Source: an uncultured Ruminococcus sp. (lineage in GTDB: Bacteria > Bacillota > Clostridia > Oscillospirales > CAG-272). From it: a DNA stretch of 22,956 nucleotides. The stretch is from contig CACZSA010000410.1 of assembly GCA_902783705.1 (NCBI GenBank), positions 1 through 22,956 of the forward strand, read 5' to 3'. The position numbers and the translations under genes are program-made. Below, piece by piece: positions 1 to 7,851 of this stretch (its first letter is position 1; each line of letters opens with the position of its first letter). The notes under the pieces are model-generated. The model searched no databases and was not told the origin of the DNA. It saw only the letters and a program-made list of their open reading frames with translations.

Positions 1-1
1 C

Positions 2-1408
2 GGCGGCAAGCTCTATCTGGAATTCGGCGGCAAGCTGTTTGACGACTATCACGCCTCGCGTGTTCTCCCCGGCTTCAAACCGGACAGTAAGATCAACATG
101 CTCCTCCAGCTTCGCGACAAGGCGGAGATCATCGTCGTTGTTTCCGCCGCCGCCATTGAGCAGAACAAGATGCGCGCGGACCTCGGCATCACCTACGACA
201 TGGATGCCCTCCGCCTCATCGACGCCTTCCGCGACCGCGGTCTCTACGTCGGCTCCGTCGTCGTCACCCACTATTCCGGACAGGCCGCGGCGGACGCTTT
301 CATCATGCGGCTCACCAACCTCGGCCTCCGCGTCTTCAAGCACTTCCCGATCGAGGGCTACCCGACCAACGTGAAGCATGTCGTCAGCGACGAGGGCTAC
401 GGACGCAACGAGTACATCGAGACCTCTCGCCAGCTCATCGTCGTCACCGCCCCCGGCCCGGGCAGCGGCAAGATGGCGACCTGCCTTTCCCAGCTTTATC
501 ACGACAACAAGCGCGGCATCAAGTCCGGCTACGCGAAGTTCGAGACCTTCCCGGTCTGGAACCTCCCCCTGATCCATCCCGTCAACCTCGCCTACGAGGC
601 GGCAACCGTCGACCTCGCGGACGTCAATATGATCGACCCGTTCCACCTCGAGGCCTACGGCGAGACCACCGTCAACTACAACCGCGACGTCGAGGTCTTC
701 CCCGTCCTGCGCCGTCTGTTCGAAGGGATCTACGGCGAATGCCCGTACAAGAGCCCGACGGATATGGGCGTCAACATGGTCGGCTTCTGCATTTATGACG
801 ACGAGGCCGTCTGCGATGCATCCCGCGCCGAGATCATCCGCCGCTATTACAGCACCTGCGTCCGCCAGCGGAAGGGACTCTGCGACAGCGAGGAGGTCTA
901 CAAGGCGGAGCTCATCATGAACCGCGCGAAGATCTCCGTCGAGGACCGTCCCGTCGTCGCGCCCGCCCTCCGCAAGGCCGCCGACACCGACGGACCGTCC
1001 GCCGCGATCGAGCTGCCCGACGGCACCCTCGTGACCGGACGGACGAGCGAACTTCTCGGCTCCTGCTCCGCCGCGATCCTCAACGCCCTCAAGGCGCTCG
1101 CCGGGATCGACGACTCCATCCACCTCATCTCCCCCTCGGTCATCGAACCGATCTGCCGCCTCAAGACCGGGACGCTCGGCTCGCACAACCCGCGTCTGCA
1201 CGTCAACGAGATCCTGATCGCCCTCTCGATCTCCGCCGCGACCGATCCGAACGCCGCCGCCGCGTATGAGAAGCTCCCGGAGCTCCGCGGATGCGAGGCG
1301 CACAGCACCGTGATCGTCTCCTCGGTCGACGCAGACACCCTGCGCAAGCTCGGTCTCAACCTCACCTGCGAACCCGTGTACGAGTCGAAGAGGCTGTTCC
1401 ACAGATAA
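2..1408 (+). CDS. DUF1846 family protein, 5'-truncated by the window edge
   Basis: The reading frame is open from base 2 to a TAA at 1406-1408, giving 468 visible residues. An internal ATG at 98 is not the real start, because coding similarity continues upstream: the stretch FGGKLFDDYHASRVLPGF is typical of the N-terminal region of DUF1846 proteins, as is DLGITYD soon after. Family members run to about 500 residues, so only a few tens of residues should be missing. DUF1846 proteins are cytosolic and common in Firmicutes and Actinobacteria; I know of no established reaction. No signal peptide or membrane segment is visible. The stop lies 46 bp before the next gene on the same strand, with no convincing terminator between, so co-transcription is possible. 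The family call is from recognition of conserved stretches; the function is unknown. Confidence 0.9.
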   Translation, partial: GGKLYLEFGGKLFDDYHASRVLPGFKPDSKINMLLQLRDKAEIIVVVSAAAIEQNKMRADLGITYDMDALRLIDAFRDRGLYVGSVVVTHYSGQAAADAFIMRLTNLGLRVFKHFPIEGYPTNVKHVVSDEGYGRNEYIETSRQLIVVTAPGPGSGKMATCLSQLYHDNKRGIKSGYAKFETFPVWNLPLIHPVNLAYEAATVDLADVNMIDPFHLEAYGETTVNYNRDVEVFPVLRRLFEGIYGECPYKSPTDMGVNMVGFCIYDDEAVCDASRAEIIRRYYSTCVRQRKGLCDSEEVYKAELIMNRAKISVEDRPVVAPALRKAADTDGPSAAIELPDGTLVTGRTSELLGSCSAAILNALKALAGIDDSIHLISPSVIEPICRLKTGTLGSHNPRLHVNEILIALSISAATDPNAAAAYEKLPELRGCEAHSTVIVSSVDADTLRKLGLNLTCEPVYESKRLFHR

Positions 1409-1454
1409 ACAGCGCAAGCGCGAATTTCTTCAAATTATATAAAGGAGGTTCCCC

Positions 1455-3890
1455 ATGAGATTCTGTCCCGAATGCGGCCGCGAGATCAAGGATACCATGC
1501 GCTTCTGCATCAACTGCGGCGCGGATCTGAACAAGCACCGCGAAAGCGAAGCGCGCCGCAAAGCCGCTCTCGAAGCCAAAGCCGCCGAACCCTCGCCCTT
1601 CGCCGCCTTCACCGAGCCCGCCAAGCCAGCCGAACCGGTATTCCCCGAAGCTCCGGCCTACCCGACCGCGCCCGTGGAGGAGCCCGAACAGCCCGCCCCG
1701 GAGACGCCCGTTCTGATCCTGCCCGCGAAGGAGGAGCCGGAGCTCGTCGTCCCGGAGCCGGAGCTGATCCTCACCCCCGCGATCCCGGAGGAACCGAAGA
1801 CTCCCGAAGAACCGGAAATCCCGGAAGAACAGGAGATTCCCGAAGTGCCGGAGATTCCGGAAGTACCGGATGTCCCCGAAGTACCCGAGATTCAGGAAGT
1901 ACCCGAGGTTCCGGACGAACCGGAAATCCCCGAAGAACCGGAAATCCCCGAAGAACCGGAGATTCCCGAGGAGCCTGAGATTCCCGAAGAACCCGAGATT
2001 CCCGAGGAGCCAGAGATCCCGGAGGAGCCTGCCGAGCCCGCCGCGCCCGTCTCCGCTTATGTTCCCGTGTATAAAGAGGCGATCCGCCGCGCGCGCGATC
2101 ATTTCCTCTATTCTGACGTCCGCTTTGCCCTCCCCGCCGGATCGTTCGACTTCCACGACGATCTCACGGACGAGCTCGAGGCGATGCGCCGGATACAGCT
2201 GCTCGACGCGTCCGTGTGGAAGAAGTTCGTCGACCTCTACAAGCATCCGGGCGTGGACGACGCAGATTCCGGCTGGCGCTGCGAATACTGGGGCAAGATG
2301 ATGCGCGGCGCGTGCTTCACATACGCCTGCTCCGCCTCCCCCGACGACGCGCTCTACGCGGTCCTCGAGGAGACGATCCGCGACATGCTCACGGCGCAGG
2401 ATGCGTACGGTCGCTTCTCGACCTATTCGACCGCAGCGGAGTTCGCCGGATGGGATCTCTGGGGACGGAAATACATCCTCCTCGGCTTCCTCTACTTCCT
2501 CGATATCTGCCGTGACGACGCCCTCGCCGACGAGATCGTCGAAGCGCTCTGCCGCCATGCCGATTACATTCTCGACAAAATCGGTCCGGAGGAGGGCAAG
2601 CGCATCCTTCCCGCCTGCACGAGCCACTGGGACGGCCTCAACAGCTGCTCGATCCTCGAGCCGTTCGTCCTGCTCTACAATATCACCCATGAGAAGCGGT
2701 ACTTCGACTTCTGCGAATACATCCTCTCCTTCGGCGGGACGCTGCACCAGAACCTCTTCGATCTCGCGTATGAGGATCGGATCCCGGTCCACGAATACAG
2801 CGTGACCAAGGCCTATGAGATGATCTCCTGCTTCGAGGGGCTCGCCGAATTCGCGAAGGTCACCGGAAACGCGCGGTACCGCGAAGCCGTGATCCGCTTC
2901 GGACGCCGCATTCTCCGCGAGGAGGCCACGGTCATCGGATGCCTCGGCTGCGCCTACGAATCCTTCGATCACGCCGCCGTCGAGCAGTTCAACGGCGCGC
3001 ACCGCGGGATCATGCAGGAGACCTGCGTCACCGCGACGTGGATGAAATTCCTCTGGCAGCTCTGGCGTATGACCGGGGACAACATCTTCGTCGACGCGCT
3101 CGAGCTCTCCGCGTACAACGCCATGTCCGCCGCCCTCCGCCGGCACATCGACCCCGAGGACAACGGCGGCGTGCCGATCCCGATCCACTCCTACAATCCG
3201 CTCCGCCATGACGTCCGCGTCGAGGCGGTCGGCGGGAAGAAGAACATCGACGACTGCTCCTATTACGGCTGCTGCGTCTGCATCTCGACGCTCGGCTTCG
3301 CGCTCGACACGCTGGCCTCCGCCGGCACGGACCGCGAGGGCACAGTTTACGTCAACCTCTACCGGAACGGGACGATCACGGTCGGCGACCTCGTCCTCAC
3401 GATGGAGACGGACTACCCGAAGAACGGGGAGATCCGCGTCCGGGCCGACGGCTTCGAGGGCTGCCGCAAGGTCGTCTTCCGCGTCCCCGGCTGGGCGAAA
3501 GAGGCCTCGATGGAGATAAGCGGCGTACGGATCGCCGTCTCCGGTTCCGCCGCGCTCACCCTCACCGCCGGCGCGTCCTTCACCCTGCGATTCGCAATGC
3601 CCGTCGAATTCATCCATCCGTCCGACGCCGCCGACACCCCGACGGACGTGACGAATTATCTCGCCGTGCGCCGCGGTCCCATCGTCTTCGCGCTGGACAA
3701 CGCGGACGACGAGGACCGCCCGGTCCCGCTCGACGAATGCCTTCCCGCCGCGCCTGCCGAAGCGGATATCCCGGCGAAGCAGGCGATCTCGGTGAAGGTC
3801 CGCGGCGGCGAGCCCGTCACCATGATCGACTACGCAAGCGCGGGGCAGGAGCCCGGACACACCGTCTCCGTCTGGGTCCGCACGAAATAA
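1455..3890 (+). CDS. Zinc-ribbon / Pro-Glu linker / GH127-like glycoside hydrolase
   Basis: The 811-residue protein begins with a zinc ribbon (Cys4, Cys7, Cys18, Cys21), then an Ala/Pro/Glu-rich stretch and PEIPEE-type hexads (about 119-194). A catalytic region of about 600 residues follows from about 205. That region looks like the beta-L-arabinofuranosidase (GH127) superfamily: an (alpha/alpha) barrel, then beta-sandwich segments such as KVVFRVPGWA. GH127 enzymes (HypBA1) use a Cys nucleophile held by zinc with Glu-x-Cys and Cys-Cys. Here Glu522-Thr-Cys524 and Cys606-Cys607 fit that pattern, and Glu510 may be the acid/base, although its loop is shorter than usual. No signal peptide is seen, so it should be cytosolic. 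AAAGGAGG at 1442-1448 lies six bases before the ATG. The substrate is inferred; a distant, differently specific member is possible. Confidence 0.8.
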   Translation: MRFCPECGREIKDTMRFCINCGADLNKHRESEARRKAALEAKAAEPSPFAAFTEPAKPAEPVFPEAPAYPTAPVEEPEQPAPETPVLILPAKEEPELVVPEPELILTPAIPEEPKTPEEPEIPEEQEIPEVPEIPEVPDVPEVPEIQEVPEVPDEPEIPEEPEIPEEPEIPEEPEIPEEPEIPEEPEIPEEPAEPAAPVSAYVPVYKEAIRRARDHFLYSDVRFALPAGSFDFHDDLTDELEAMRRIQLLDASVWKKFVDLYKHPGVDDADSGWRCEYWGKMMRGACFTYACSASPDDALYAVLEETIRDMLTAQDAYGRFSTYSTAAEFAGWDLWGRKYILLGFLYFLDICRDDALADEIVEALCRHADYILDKIGPEEGKRILPACTSHWDGLNSCSILEPFVLLYNITHEKRYFDFCEYILSFGGTLHQNLFDLAYEDRIPVHEYSVTKAYEMISCFEGLAEFAKVTGNARYREAVIRFGRRILREEATVIGCLGCAYESFDHAAVEQFNGAHRGIMQETCVTATWMKFLWQLWRMTGDNIFVDALELSAYNAMSAALRRHIDPEDNGGVPIPIHSYNPLRHDVRVEAVGGKKNIDDCSYYGCCVCISTLGFALDTLASAGTDREGTVYVNLYRNGTITVGDLVLTMETDYPKNGEIRVRADGFEGCRKVVFRVPGWAKEASMEISGVRIAVSGSAALTLTAGASFTLRFAMPVEFIHPSDAADTPTDVTNYLAVRRGPIVFALDNADDEDRPVPLDECLPAAPAEADIPAKQAISVKVRGGEPVTMIDYASAGQEPGHTVSVWVRTK
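1809..2036 (+). repeat. In-frame 18-bp tandem repeat encoding Pro-Glu hexads
   Basis: About twelve units of six residues run in register inside the GH127-like gene. Early units vary (VPEIPE, VPDVPE, VPEIQE), while the last six are almost exactly EPEIPE. At the DNA level the late units differ only at a few third positions, suggesting recent expansion by slippage or unequal exchange. Alternating Pro and acidic residues should form a stiff, extended, negatively charged spacer between the zinc ribbon and the catalytic region. Confidence 0.9.
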
Positions 3891-3911
3891 GGCAATCCAA
3901 GAACAACAGAA

Positions 3912-3940
3912 AAGGCTGTCGATTTCCCGTCGGCAGCCTT
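3912..3940. terminator. Bidirectional hairpin terminator between convergent genes
   Basis: A ten-base-pair stem (AAGGCTGTCG pairing with CGGCAGCCTT, one G-T wobble) encloses a nine-base loop. On the minus strand the stem is followed by a T-rich run (TTTTCTGTTGTTCTT), a good intrinsic terminator for the ABC exporter operon that ends at 3963. On the plus strand the tail is ATTATT, weaker but usable for the GH127-like gene ending at 3890. Confidence 0.75.
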
Positions 3941-3962
3941 ATTATTCTGCAATTGGGCCTTC

Positions 3963-5843
3963 TTAACCCAGCACCGCTTTCTTCTCCTGGATCCGGTACA
4001 GCTCATAGTACCGTCCGCCGAGGCGAAGGAGCTCGTCGTGCGTCCCCTGCTCCACGATCTCGCCGCGGGAGATCACGAGGATCCTGTCCGCGCCGCGGAT
4101 CGTCGACAGCCGGTGCGCCACAATCAGCATGGTCCCGATGTTCTTCATCTTTTCAAGCGAATCCTGGATGAGGATCTCGGTTTCGGTATCGATGTTCGCG
4201 GTCGCCTCGTCGAGGATCATCACGGACGGCTTGTGCAGGATCGTCCGCGCGAAGGAGAGGAGCTGTCTCTGCCCCGCCGAGAAGTTGTTCCCGCGCTCGC
4301 GGACCTCCTCGTCGAGCCCCTTCGAGAGCTTCGAGATGAATTTATCCGCGTTCACGTAACGGCAGGCCTCGAGGACTTCCTCATCGGAGATCCCCTCCTC
4401 CCGCAGGAGCAGATTCGAGCGGATCGTCCCGGAGAAGAGGAACACGTCCTGCAGCATCTGTCCGAAATACTTCCGGAGCGAGGCAATTTTGATTTTACGG
4501 ATATCAATCCCGTCGATGAGGATCTCGCCGCGCTGGATGTCGTAGTTGCGGCAGATCAGCGAGAGGATGGTCGTCTTGCCCGAGCCCGTCGCCCCAACGA
4601 ACGCCACGGTCTCCCGCGCCTTCACCGTGAAGGACACGTCGCGCAGGACCCATTCGTCCGGCTCATAGGCAAACCAGACGTGGCGGAATTCGATATTCCC
4701 GTCGACGTGGTCGAGCTCGATCGCATCCGGTGCGTCGACGATCTCCGGCTCGATGTCGAAGACCGTGAAGATCTTCTCCGCCGAAGCCATCGCCGACTGC
4801 AGCCAGTTGAACTGCTCCGCGAGCGACTGGATCGGGTTGAAGAACTTCGAAATATACATGTAGAACGAAACAAGCGTCCCGGACGTGATGGTCTGCCCGA
4901 GGAAGGAGGTGTTCTTGATGTACCCCCGCCCGCCGAGATAGAGCAGGCAGAGGACCGAGGCGATATAGAGCATGTACACGACGGGCCGGAAGACGGCGAA
5001 GGTCAGGATCTGCCGCCGCTTTGCCCGCCCGAGGGTCCGGTTCTTCTCGTCGAATTCCGCCTTCTTCTGCGCCTCGCGGTTGAAGATCTGGATGATCTTC
5101 ATGCCGGAGAGGTGCTCGGAGAGGAAGGTATTGATGTCGGTCGTCCCGTCCTTCACCTTCCGGTACGCCTTGCGGCTGAACTTGCGGAAGATCACCGTGA
5201 AGAGGACGATGAACGGCACGAAGCAGAGGATCATGAGGGTCAGCTCATAGTTCAGGCAGAGCATCGCCGCGAGAACGCCCACGATCACGAAGCTGTTCTT
5301 CACGAGGTTGACGAAAATGCCCGTGAACATCATGGAGATCGCGCCCGTGTCGTTCGTCACGCGGGTGACGAGCTTGCCGACCGGGATCGCGTTGAGCTGC
5401 GCGTGGGACAGGCTCTCGATGTGGGTGAAGAGCTCCTCGCGGATCGCGGACAGGATCTTCTGCCCGGTGACCTGGAGCACGATCGCCTGCACATAGGAGC
5501 ACGCGAGCGATACGAGGAGGATCCCCGCGTAGACCGCCACCCAGCGTCCGAGGACCGGCATTTCAAACTGTCCCCGCATCATCTCCTCGATATGACCGAC
5601 GATCATCGGGGAGACGATGTCGTAGGCGATGGAGAGGAGCATGAGGACGCCGACGAAGAGGAAGGATTTCCAGTACGGCTTCGCGTATTTCACGAGTCTC
5701 CGCACGATCTCGCCGTCCTTCATGTTGCGGTCGAACCCGATGGCCTCCTTCTGCCGCCGGATGACGAGGTAGCCCGCGGTAAATACGGCGGAGAAGACGC
5801 CGAGGATCGCGCCGACGATCAGAAGAGGAAGATATTCTCTCAT
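3963..5843 (-). CDS. ABC exporter half-transporter, canonical ATPase half (multidrug type)
   Basis: The 626-residue protein has a six-helix exporter-type membrane domain (about 60-340) preceded by an extra N-terminal hydrophobic segment (5-27), then an ATPase domain. Visible motifs are Walker A GATGSGKTT (417-425), Q-loop near Gln465, a signature reading FSAGQ rather than LSGGQ (521-525), Walker B with Asp545-Glu546, and H-loop His577. The canonical Glu546 with an altered signature is what one expects of the partner of a degenerate half in heterodimeric exporters such as TM287/288 or BmrCD. The start at 5843 is chosen because AAGGAGG lies about seven bases upstream and the ATG overlaps the preceding stop as ATGA, implying translational coupling. 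The substrate (drug, lipid or peptide) cannot be read from sequence. Confidence 0.93.
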   Translation of the reverse strand: MREYLPLLIVGAILGVFSAVFTAGYLVIRRQKEAIGFDRNMKDGEIVRRLVKYAKPYWKSFLFVGVLMLLSIAYDIVSPMIVGHIEEMMRGQFEMPVLGRWVAVYAGILLVSLACSYVQAIVLQVTGQKILSAIREELFTHIESLSHAQLNAIPVGKLVTRVTNDTGAISMMFTGIFVNLVKNSFVIVGVLAAMLCLNYELTLMILCFVPFIVLFTVIFRKFSRKAYRKVKDGTTDINTFLSEHLSGMKIIQIFNREAQKKAEFDEKNRTLGRAKRRQILTFAVFRPVVYMLYIASVLCLLYLGGRGYIKNTSFLGQTITSGTLVSFYMYISKFFNPIQSLAEQFNWLQSAMASAEKIFTVFDIEPEIVDAPDAIELDHVDGNIEFRHVWFAYEPDEWVLRDVSFTVKARETVAFVGATGSGKTTILSLICRNYDIQRGEILIDGIDIRKIKIASLRKYFGQMLQDVFLFSGTIRSNLLLREEGISDEEVLEACRYVNADKFISKLSKGLDEEVRERGNNFSAGQRQLLSFARTILHKPSVMILDEATANIDTETEILIQDSLEKMKNIGTMLIVAHRLSTIRGADRILVISRGEIVEQGTHDELLRLGGRYYELYRIQEKKAVLG

Positions 5844-7633
5844 TTCCGCGCCTCCTTGTCGTCGCTCATGGACTGCAGCCGCTGCAGCTCCACCATGTTG
5901 CGGTACGCCGGGCAGGTCTCGCACAGCTCTTCATGCGTGCCGACCGCCGCGACCCGTCCGTCCTCGAGATAGATCACCTTGTCCATGCCCTCGACGGTCG
6001 AGACCCGGTGCGCGATGAGGATGGTCGTCATCCCGCGCCGCGTCGCCCGGAGATTCTCGAGGATCGCCTTTTCAGTCTTGGTGTCGACCGCCGAGACGGA
6101 GTCGTCGAGGATGAGGATCGGCGCGGACTTCATCAGGGCGCGGGCGATGGAAATGCGCTGCTTCTGCCCGCCGGAGACCGTCACGCCGCGCTCGCCGAGG
6201 ACCGTTTCGTAGCCCTCCGCGAATTCGGCGATGTCGTCGTGGACGTCCGCGAGCCGCGCCGCTTCCTCGATCCGCGCCTCATCCCCGCCGCCGTCCGTCG
6301 CGAACGCGATGTTGCGCCCGATGGTGTCGGAGAAGAGGAAATTGTCCTGCGGAACATACGCCGCGTACTTCCGCACGGTCTTGATCGGGATTTTGTTGAC
6401 GTCGTGCCCGTCGAGGAAGAGGCAGCCGTCCGCCACGTTATAGGTGCGCAGGATCAGATCGACGAGGGTCGTCTTGCCCGATCCGGTCTTGCCGATGACG
6501 CCGACGTTCTCCCCGGCTTCGATTTTCAGCGAGACATCCGAGAGCGCGTCGTAATCCGCGCCGGGATAGCGGAAGGTGAGATGGCGGAATTCGATCTCGC
6601 CGGTGAGGGGTTCAGGCTCCTCGACGTCGTCCGCGTCATGCACCTCGACCGGGGTGTCAAGCAGCTCGCCGATGCGCCCGAGGGAGGCCTCGCCGCGCGA
6701 TTTCAGCTCGATCAGCTGGGACACCGCCATGACGGGCCACACGATCGACGTGAAATAGCCGATGAACTCCACGAGCTGTCCCGCGTTGAAGATGTCCTCG
6801 TGCACGAGCCAGCCGCCGTAGCCGAGGATCACGCAGATGATCGACTCGACGAAGAGCGTCACGAAAATATTGAAAAGGGTGGAGATGCGCGTGTAATCGA
6901 CGTTCGTCACCTCGTTCCGGCGGTTGAGCGCGCGGAAGGCGAGAAGCTCCTTCGATTCCTTCACAAACGCCTTCACGACCGCGATGCCGGAAAAGCTCTC
7001 CTGCGAGAAATCCGAGAGATCGGAGAACGCCTCCTGCCGGAGCTGCCACTTCCGCCGCATCGACCGTCCGACGATCGAACCCATCGCGAAGAGCAAAATC
7101 ATCGGCACGAGGGAGTAGAACGTCAGGGACAGGCTCATGCGGAGCATCTTCGTGAGCGCCAGCGCGCCGAGGAGCACCGCGTCCGCGAGCATCAGGATCC
7201 CCGAGCCGAAGCAGTCGTGCACCGTCTCGAGGTCGTTCGTGAAGAGGGACATGAGATTGCCGACCTTCTCCCGCTCGTAGAACGGACGCGAGAGATCCTT
7301 GCAGCGGTCGAACATCCGGCCCCGCAGATCGGTCTCGACCGCGACGGCGGAGCCGAAGAAGCAGACGCGCCACAGAAACCGCCCCGCGACCATCGCGCAG
7401 AGGATCCCGATCATCGGCAGGCAGATCTCGTCGAGGAGAAAATCCATGTCGAACGGGTGCGCGGTGCCGTCCGCCGTCACGGAGACGCCATCGTTCAGTC
7501 CGTTCACCACCATCCGGTAGAGCTCCGGCATTTTGAGCGAATGATAATCCACCAGGATCAGCGCCGCGATGCCGAGCAGAAGCGCCCAGCCGTAGCGCAG
7601 ATAGTACCGGTTGATGTGTTTCCCGAAGAGCAA
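5840..7633 (-). CDS. ABC exporter half-transporter, degenerate ATPase half; TTG start proposed
   Basis: About 597 residues: an exporter membrane domain followed by an ATPase domain with Walker A GKTGSGKTT (381-389), canonical signature VSGGQ (486-490), Walker B ending Asp510-Asp511 instead of Asp-Glu, and H-loop His542. Asp in place of the catalytic Glu marks the degenerate half of a heterodimeric exporter, matching the altered signature of the downstream partner. An ATG at 7714 is in frame but lies inside the likely -10 box and lacks a ribosome site. A TTG at 7633 has AAGGAA nine bases upstream and gives an N-terminus (LFGKHINRYYLRYG) usual for this family. A GTG at 7642 is a less well spaced alternative. 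First gene of the two-gene minus operon. Confidence 0.88.
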   Translation of the reverse strand: MLFGKHINRYYLRYGWALLLGIAALILVDYHSLKMPELYRMVVNGLNDGVSVTADGTAHPFDMDFLLDEICLPMIGILCAMVAGRFLWRVCFFGSAVAVETDLRGRMFDRCKDLSRPFYEREKVGNLMSLFTNDLETVHDCFGSGILMLADAVLLGALALTKMLRMSLSLTFYSLVPMILLFAMGSIVGRSMRRKWQLRQEAFSDLSDFSQESFSGIAVVKAFVKESKELLAFRALNRRNEVTNVDYTRISTLFNIFVTLFVESIICVILGYGGWLVHEDIFNAGQLVEFIGYFTSIVWPVMAVSQLIELKSRGEASLGRIGELLDTPVEVHDADDVEEPEPLTGEIEFRHLTFRYPGADYDALSDVSLKIEAGENVGVIGKTGSGKTTLVDLILRTYNVADGCLFLDGHDVNKIPIKTVRKYAAYVPQDNFLFSDTIGRNIAFATDGGGDEARIEEAARLADVHDDIAEFAEGYETVLGERGVTVSGGQKQRISIARALMKSAPILILDDSVSAVDTKTEKAILENLRATRRGMTTILIAHRVSTVEGMDKVIYLEDGRVAAVGTHEELCETCPAYRNMVELQRLQSMSDDKEARK

Positions 7634-7712
7634 ACCGTTCACTTCCTTACTGATTGGATATACGAAAACGCAGAATCCGCGCCCGCCGGACTTCTCCGAC
7701 CGACGCCTCCCC

Positions 7713-7741
7713 ATTCTATCATAATTCTATACAGATTGCAA
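7713..7741 (-). promoter_or_regulatory. Sigma70-type promoter for the ABC exporter operon
   Basis: Reading the minus strand, TTGCAA (7741-7736), a 17-base spacer and TAGAAT (7718-7713) form a fair -35/-10 pair. Transcription would start near 7706, leaving a leader of about 70 bases before the TTG start at 7633. It is divergent from the stronger plus-strand promoter at 7786. Confidence 0.55.
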
Positions 7742-7785
7742 GAGATTTTTAAAAAATGTGCCGCCTCCATCTGTCCCCCGCGGGG

Positions 7786-7814
7786 TTGACATCGGGCGCG
7801 CGCATTGCTATAAT
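7786..7814 (+). promoter_or_regulatory. Consensus sigma70 promoter (TTGACA-17-TATAAT)
   Basis: Both hexamers are perfect consensus, at 7786-7791 and 7809-7814, separated by exactly 17 bases. The site lies 38 bases before the acyltransferase ATG at 7852. It probably drives the acyltransferase, the methionine sulfoxide reductase and the 725-residue enzyme as one transcript, as no other promoter is evident between them. Confidence 0.85.
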
Positions 7815-7851
7815 GAAGAAAAAGCGATTTCAGCGCCGAAAGGAGTCTCCC

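Noticed and set aside
1424..1448. Possible promoter (TATATA) and small hairpin (AATTT/AAATT) before the GH127-like gene
   Set aside because: The AT-rich motif abuts the ribosome site, no -35 box lies 17 bases upstream, and the stem is too short to be a terminator.
1809..2036. Short tandem repeats considered as a CRISPR array
   Set aside because: Units are contiguous 18-mers without spacers and lie in frame inside a coding gene.
1362..3860. Very long minus-strand open frame (832 codons) opposite the GH127-like gene
   Set aside because: Its translation is low-complexity Arg/Glu/Gly/Val-rich with no recognisable motif and no ribosome site; it is a by-product of GC-rich third positions in the real gene.
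4038..7789. Long plus-strand open frames opposite both ABC exporter genes
   Set aside because: Both translate to Asp/Arg/Glu/His-rich strings with no domain, while the minus strand has complete exporter motifs. They are antisense shadows.
7756..7851. Longer start for the acyltransferase at 7756
   Set aside because: It lies upstream of the TTGACA-17-TATAAT promoter; AAAGGAG sits correctly before the ATG at 7852.
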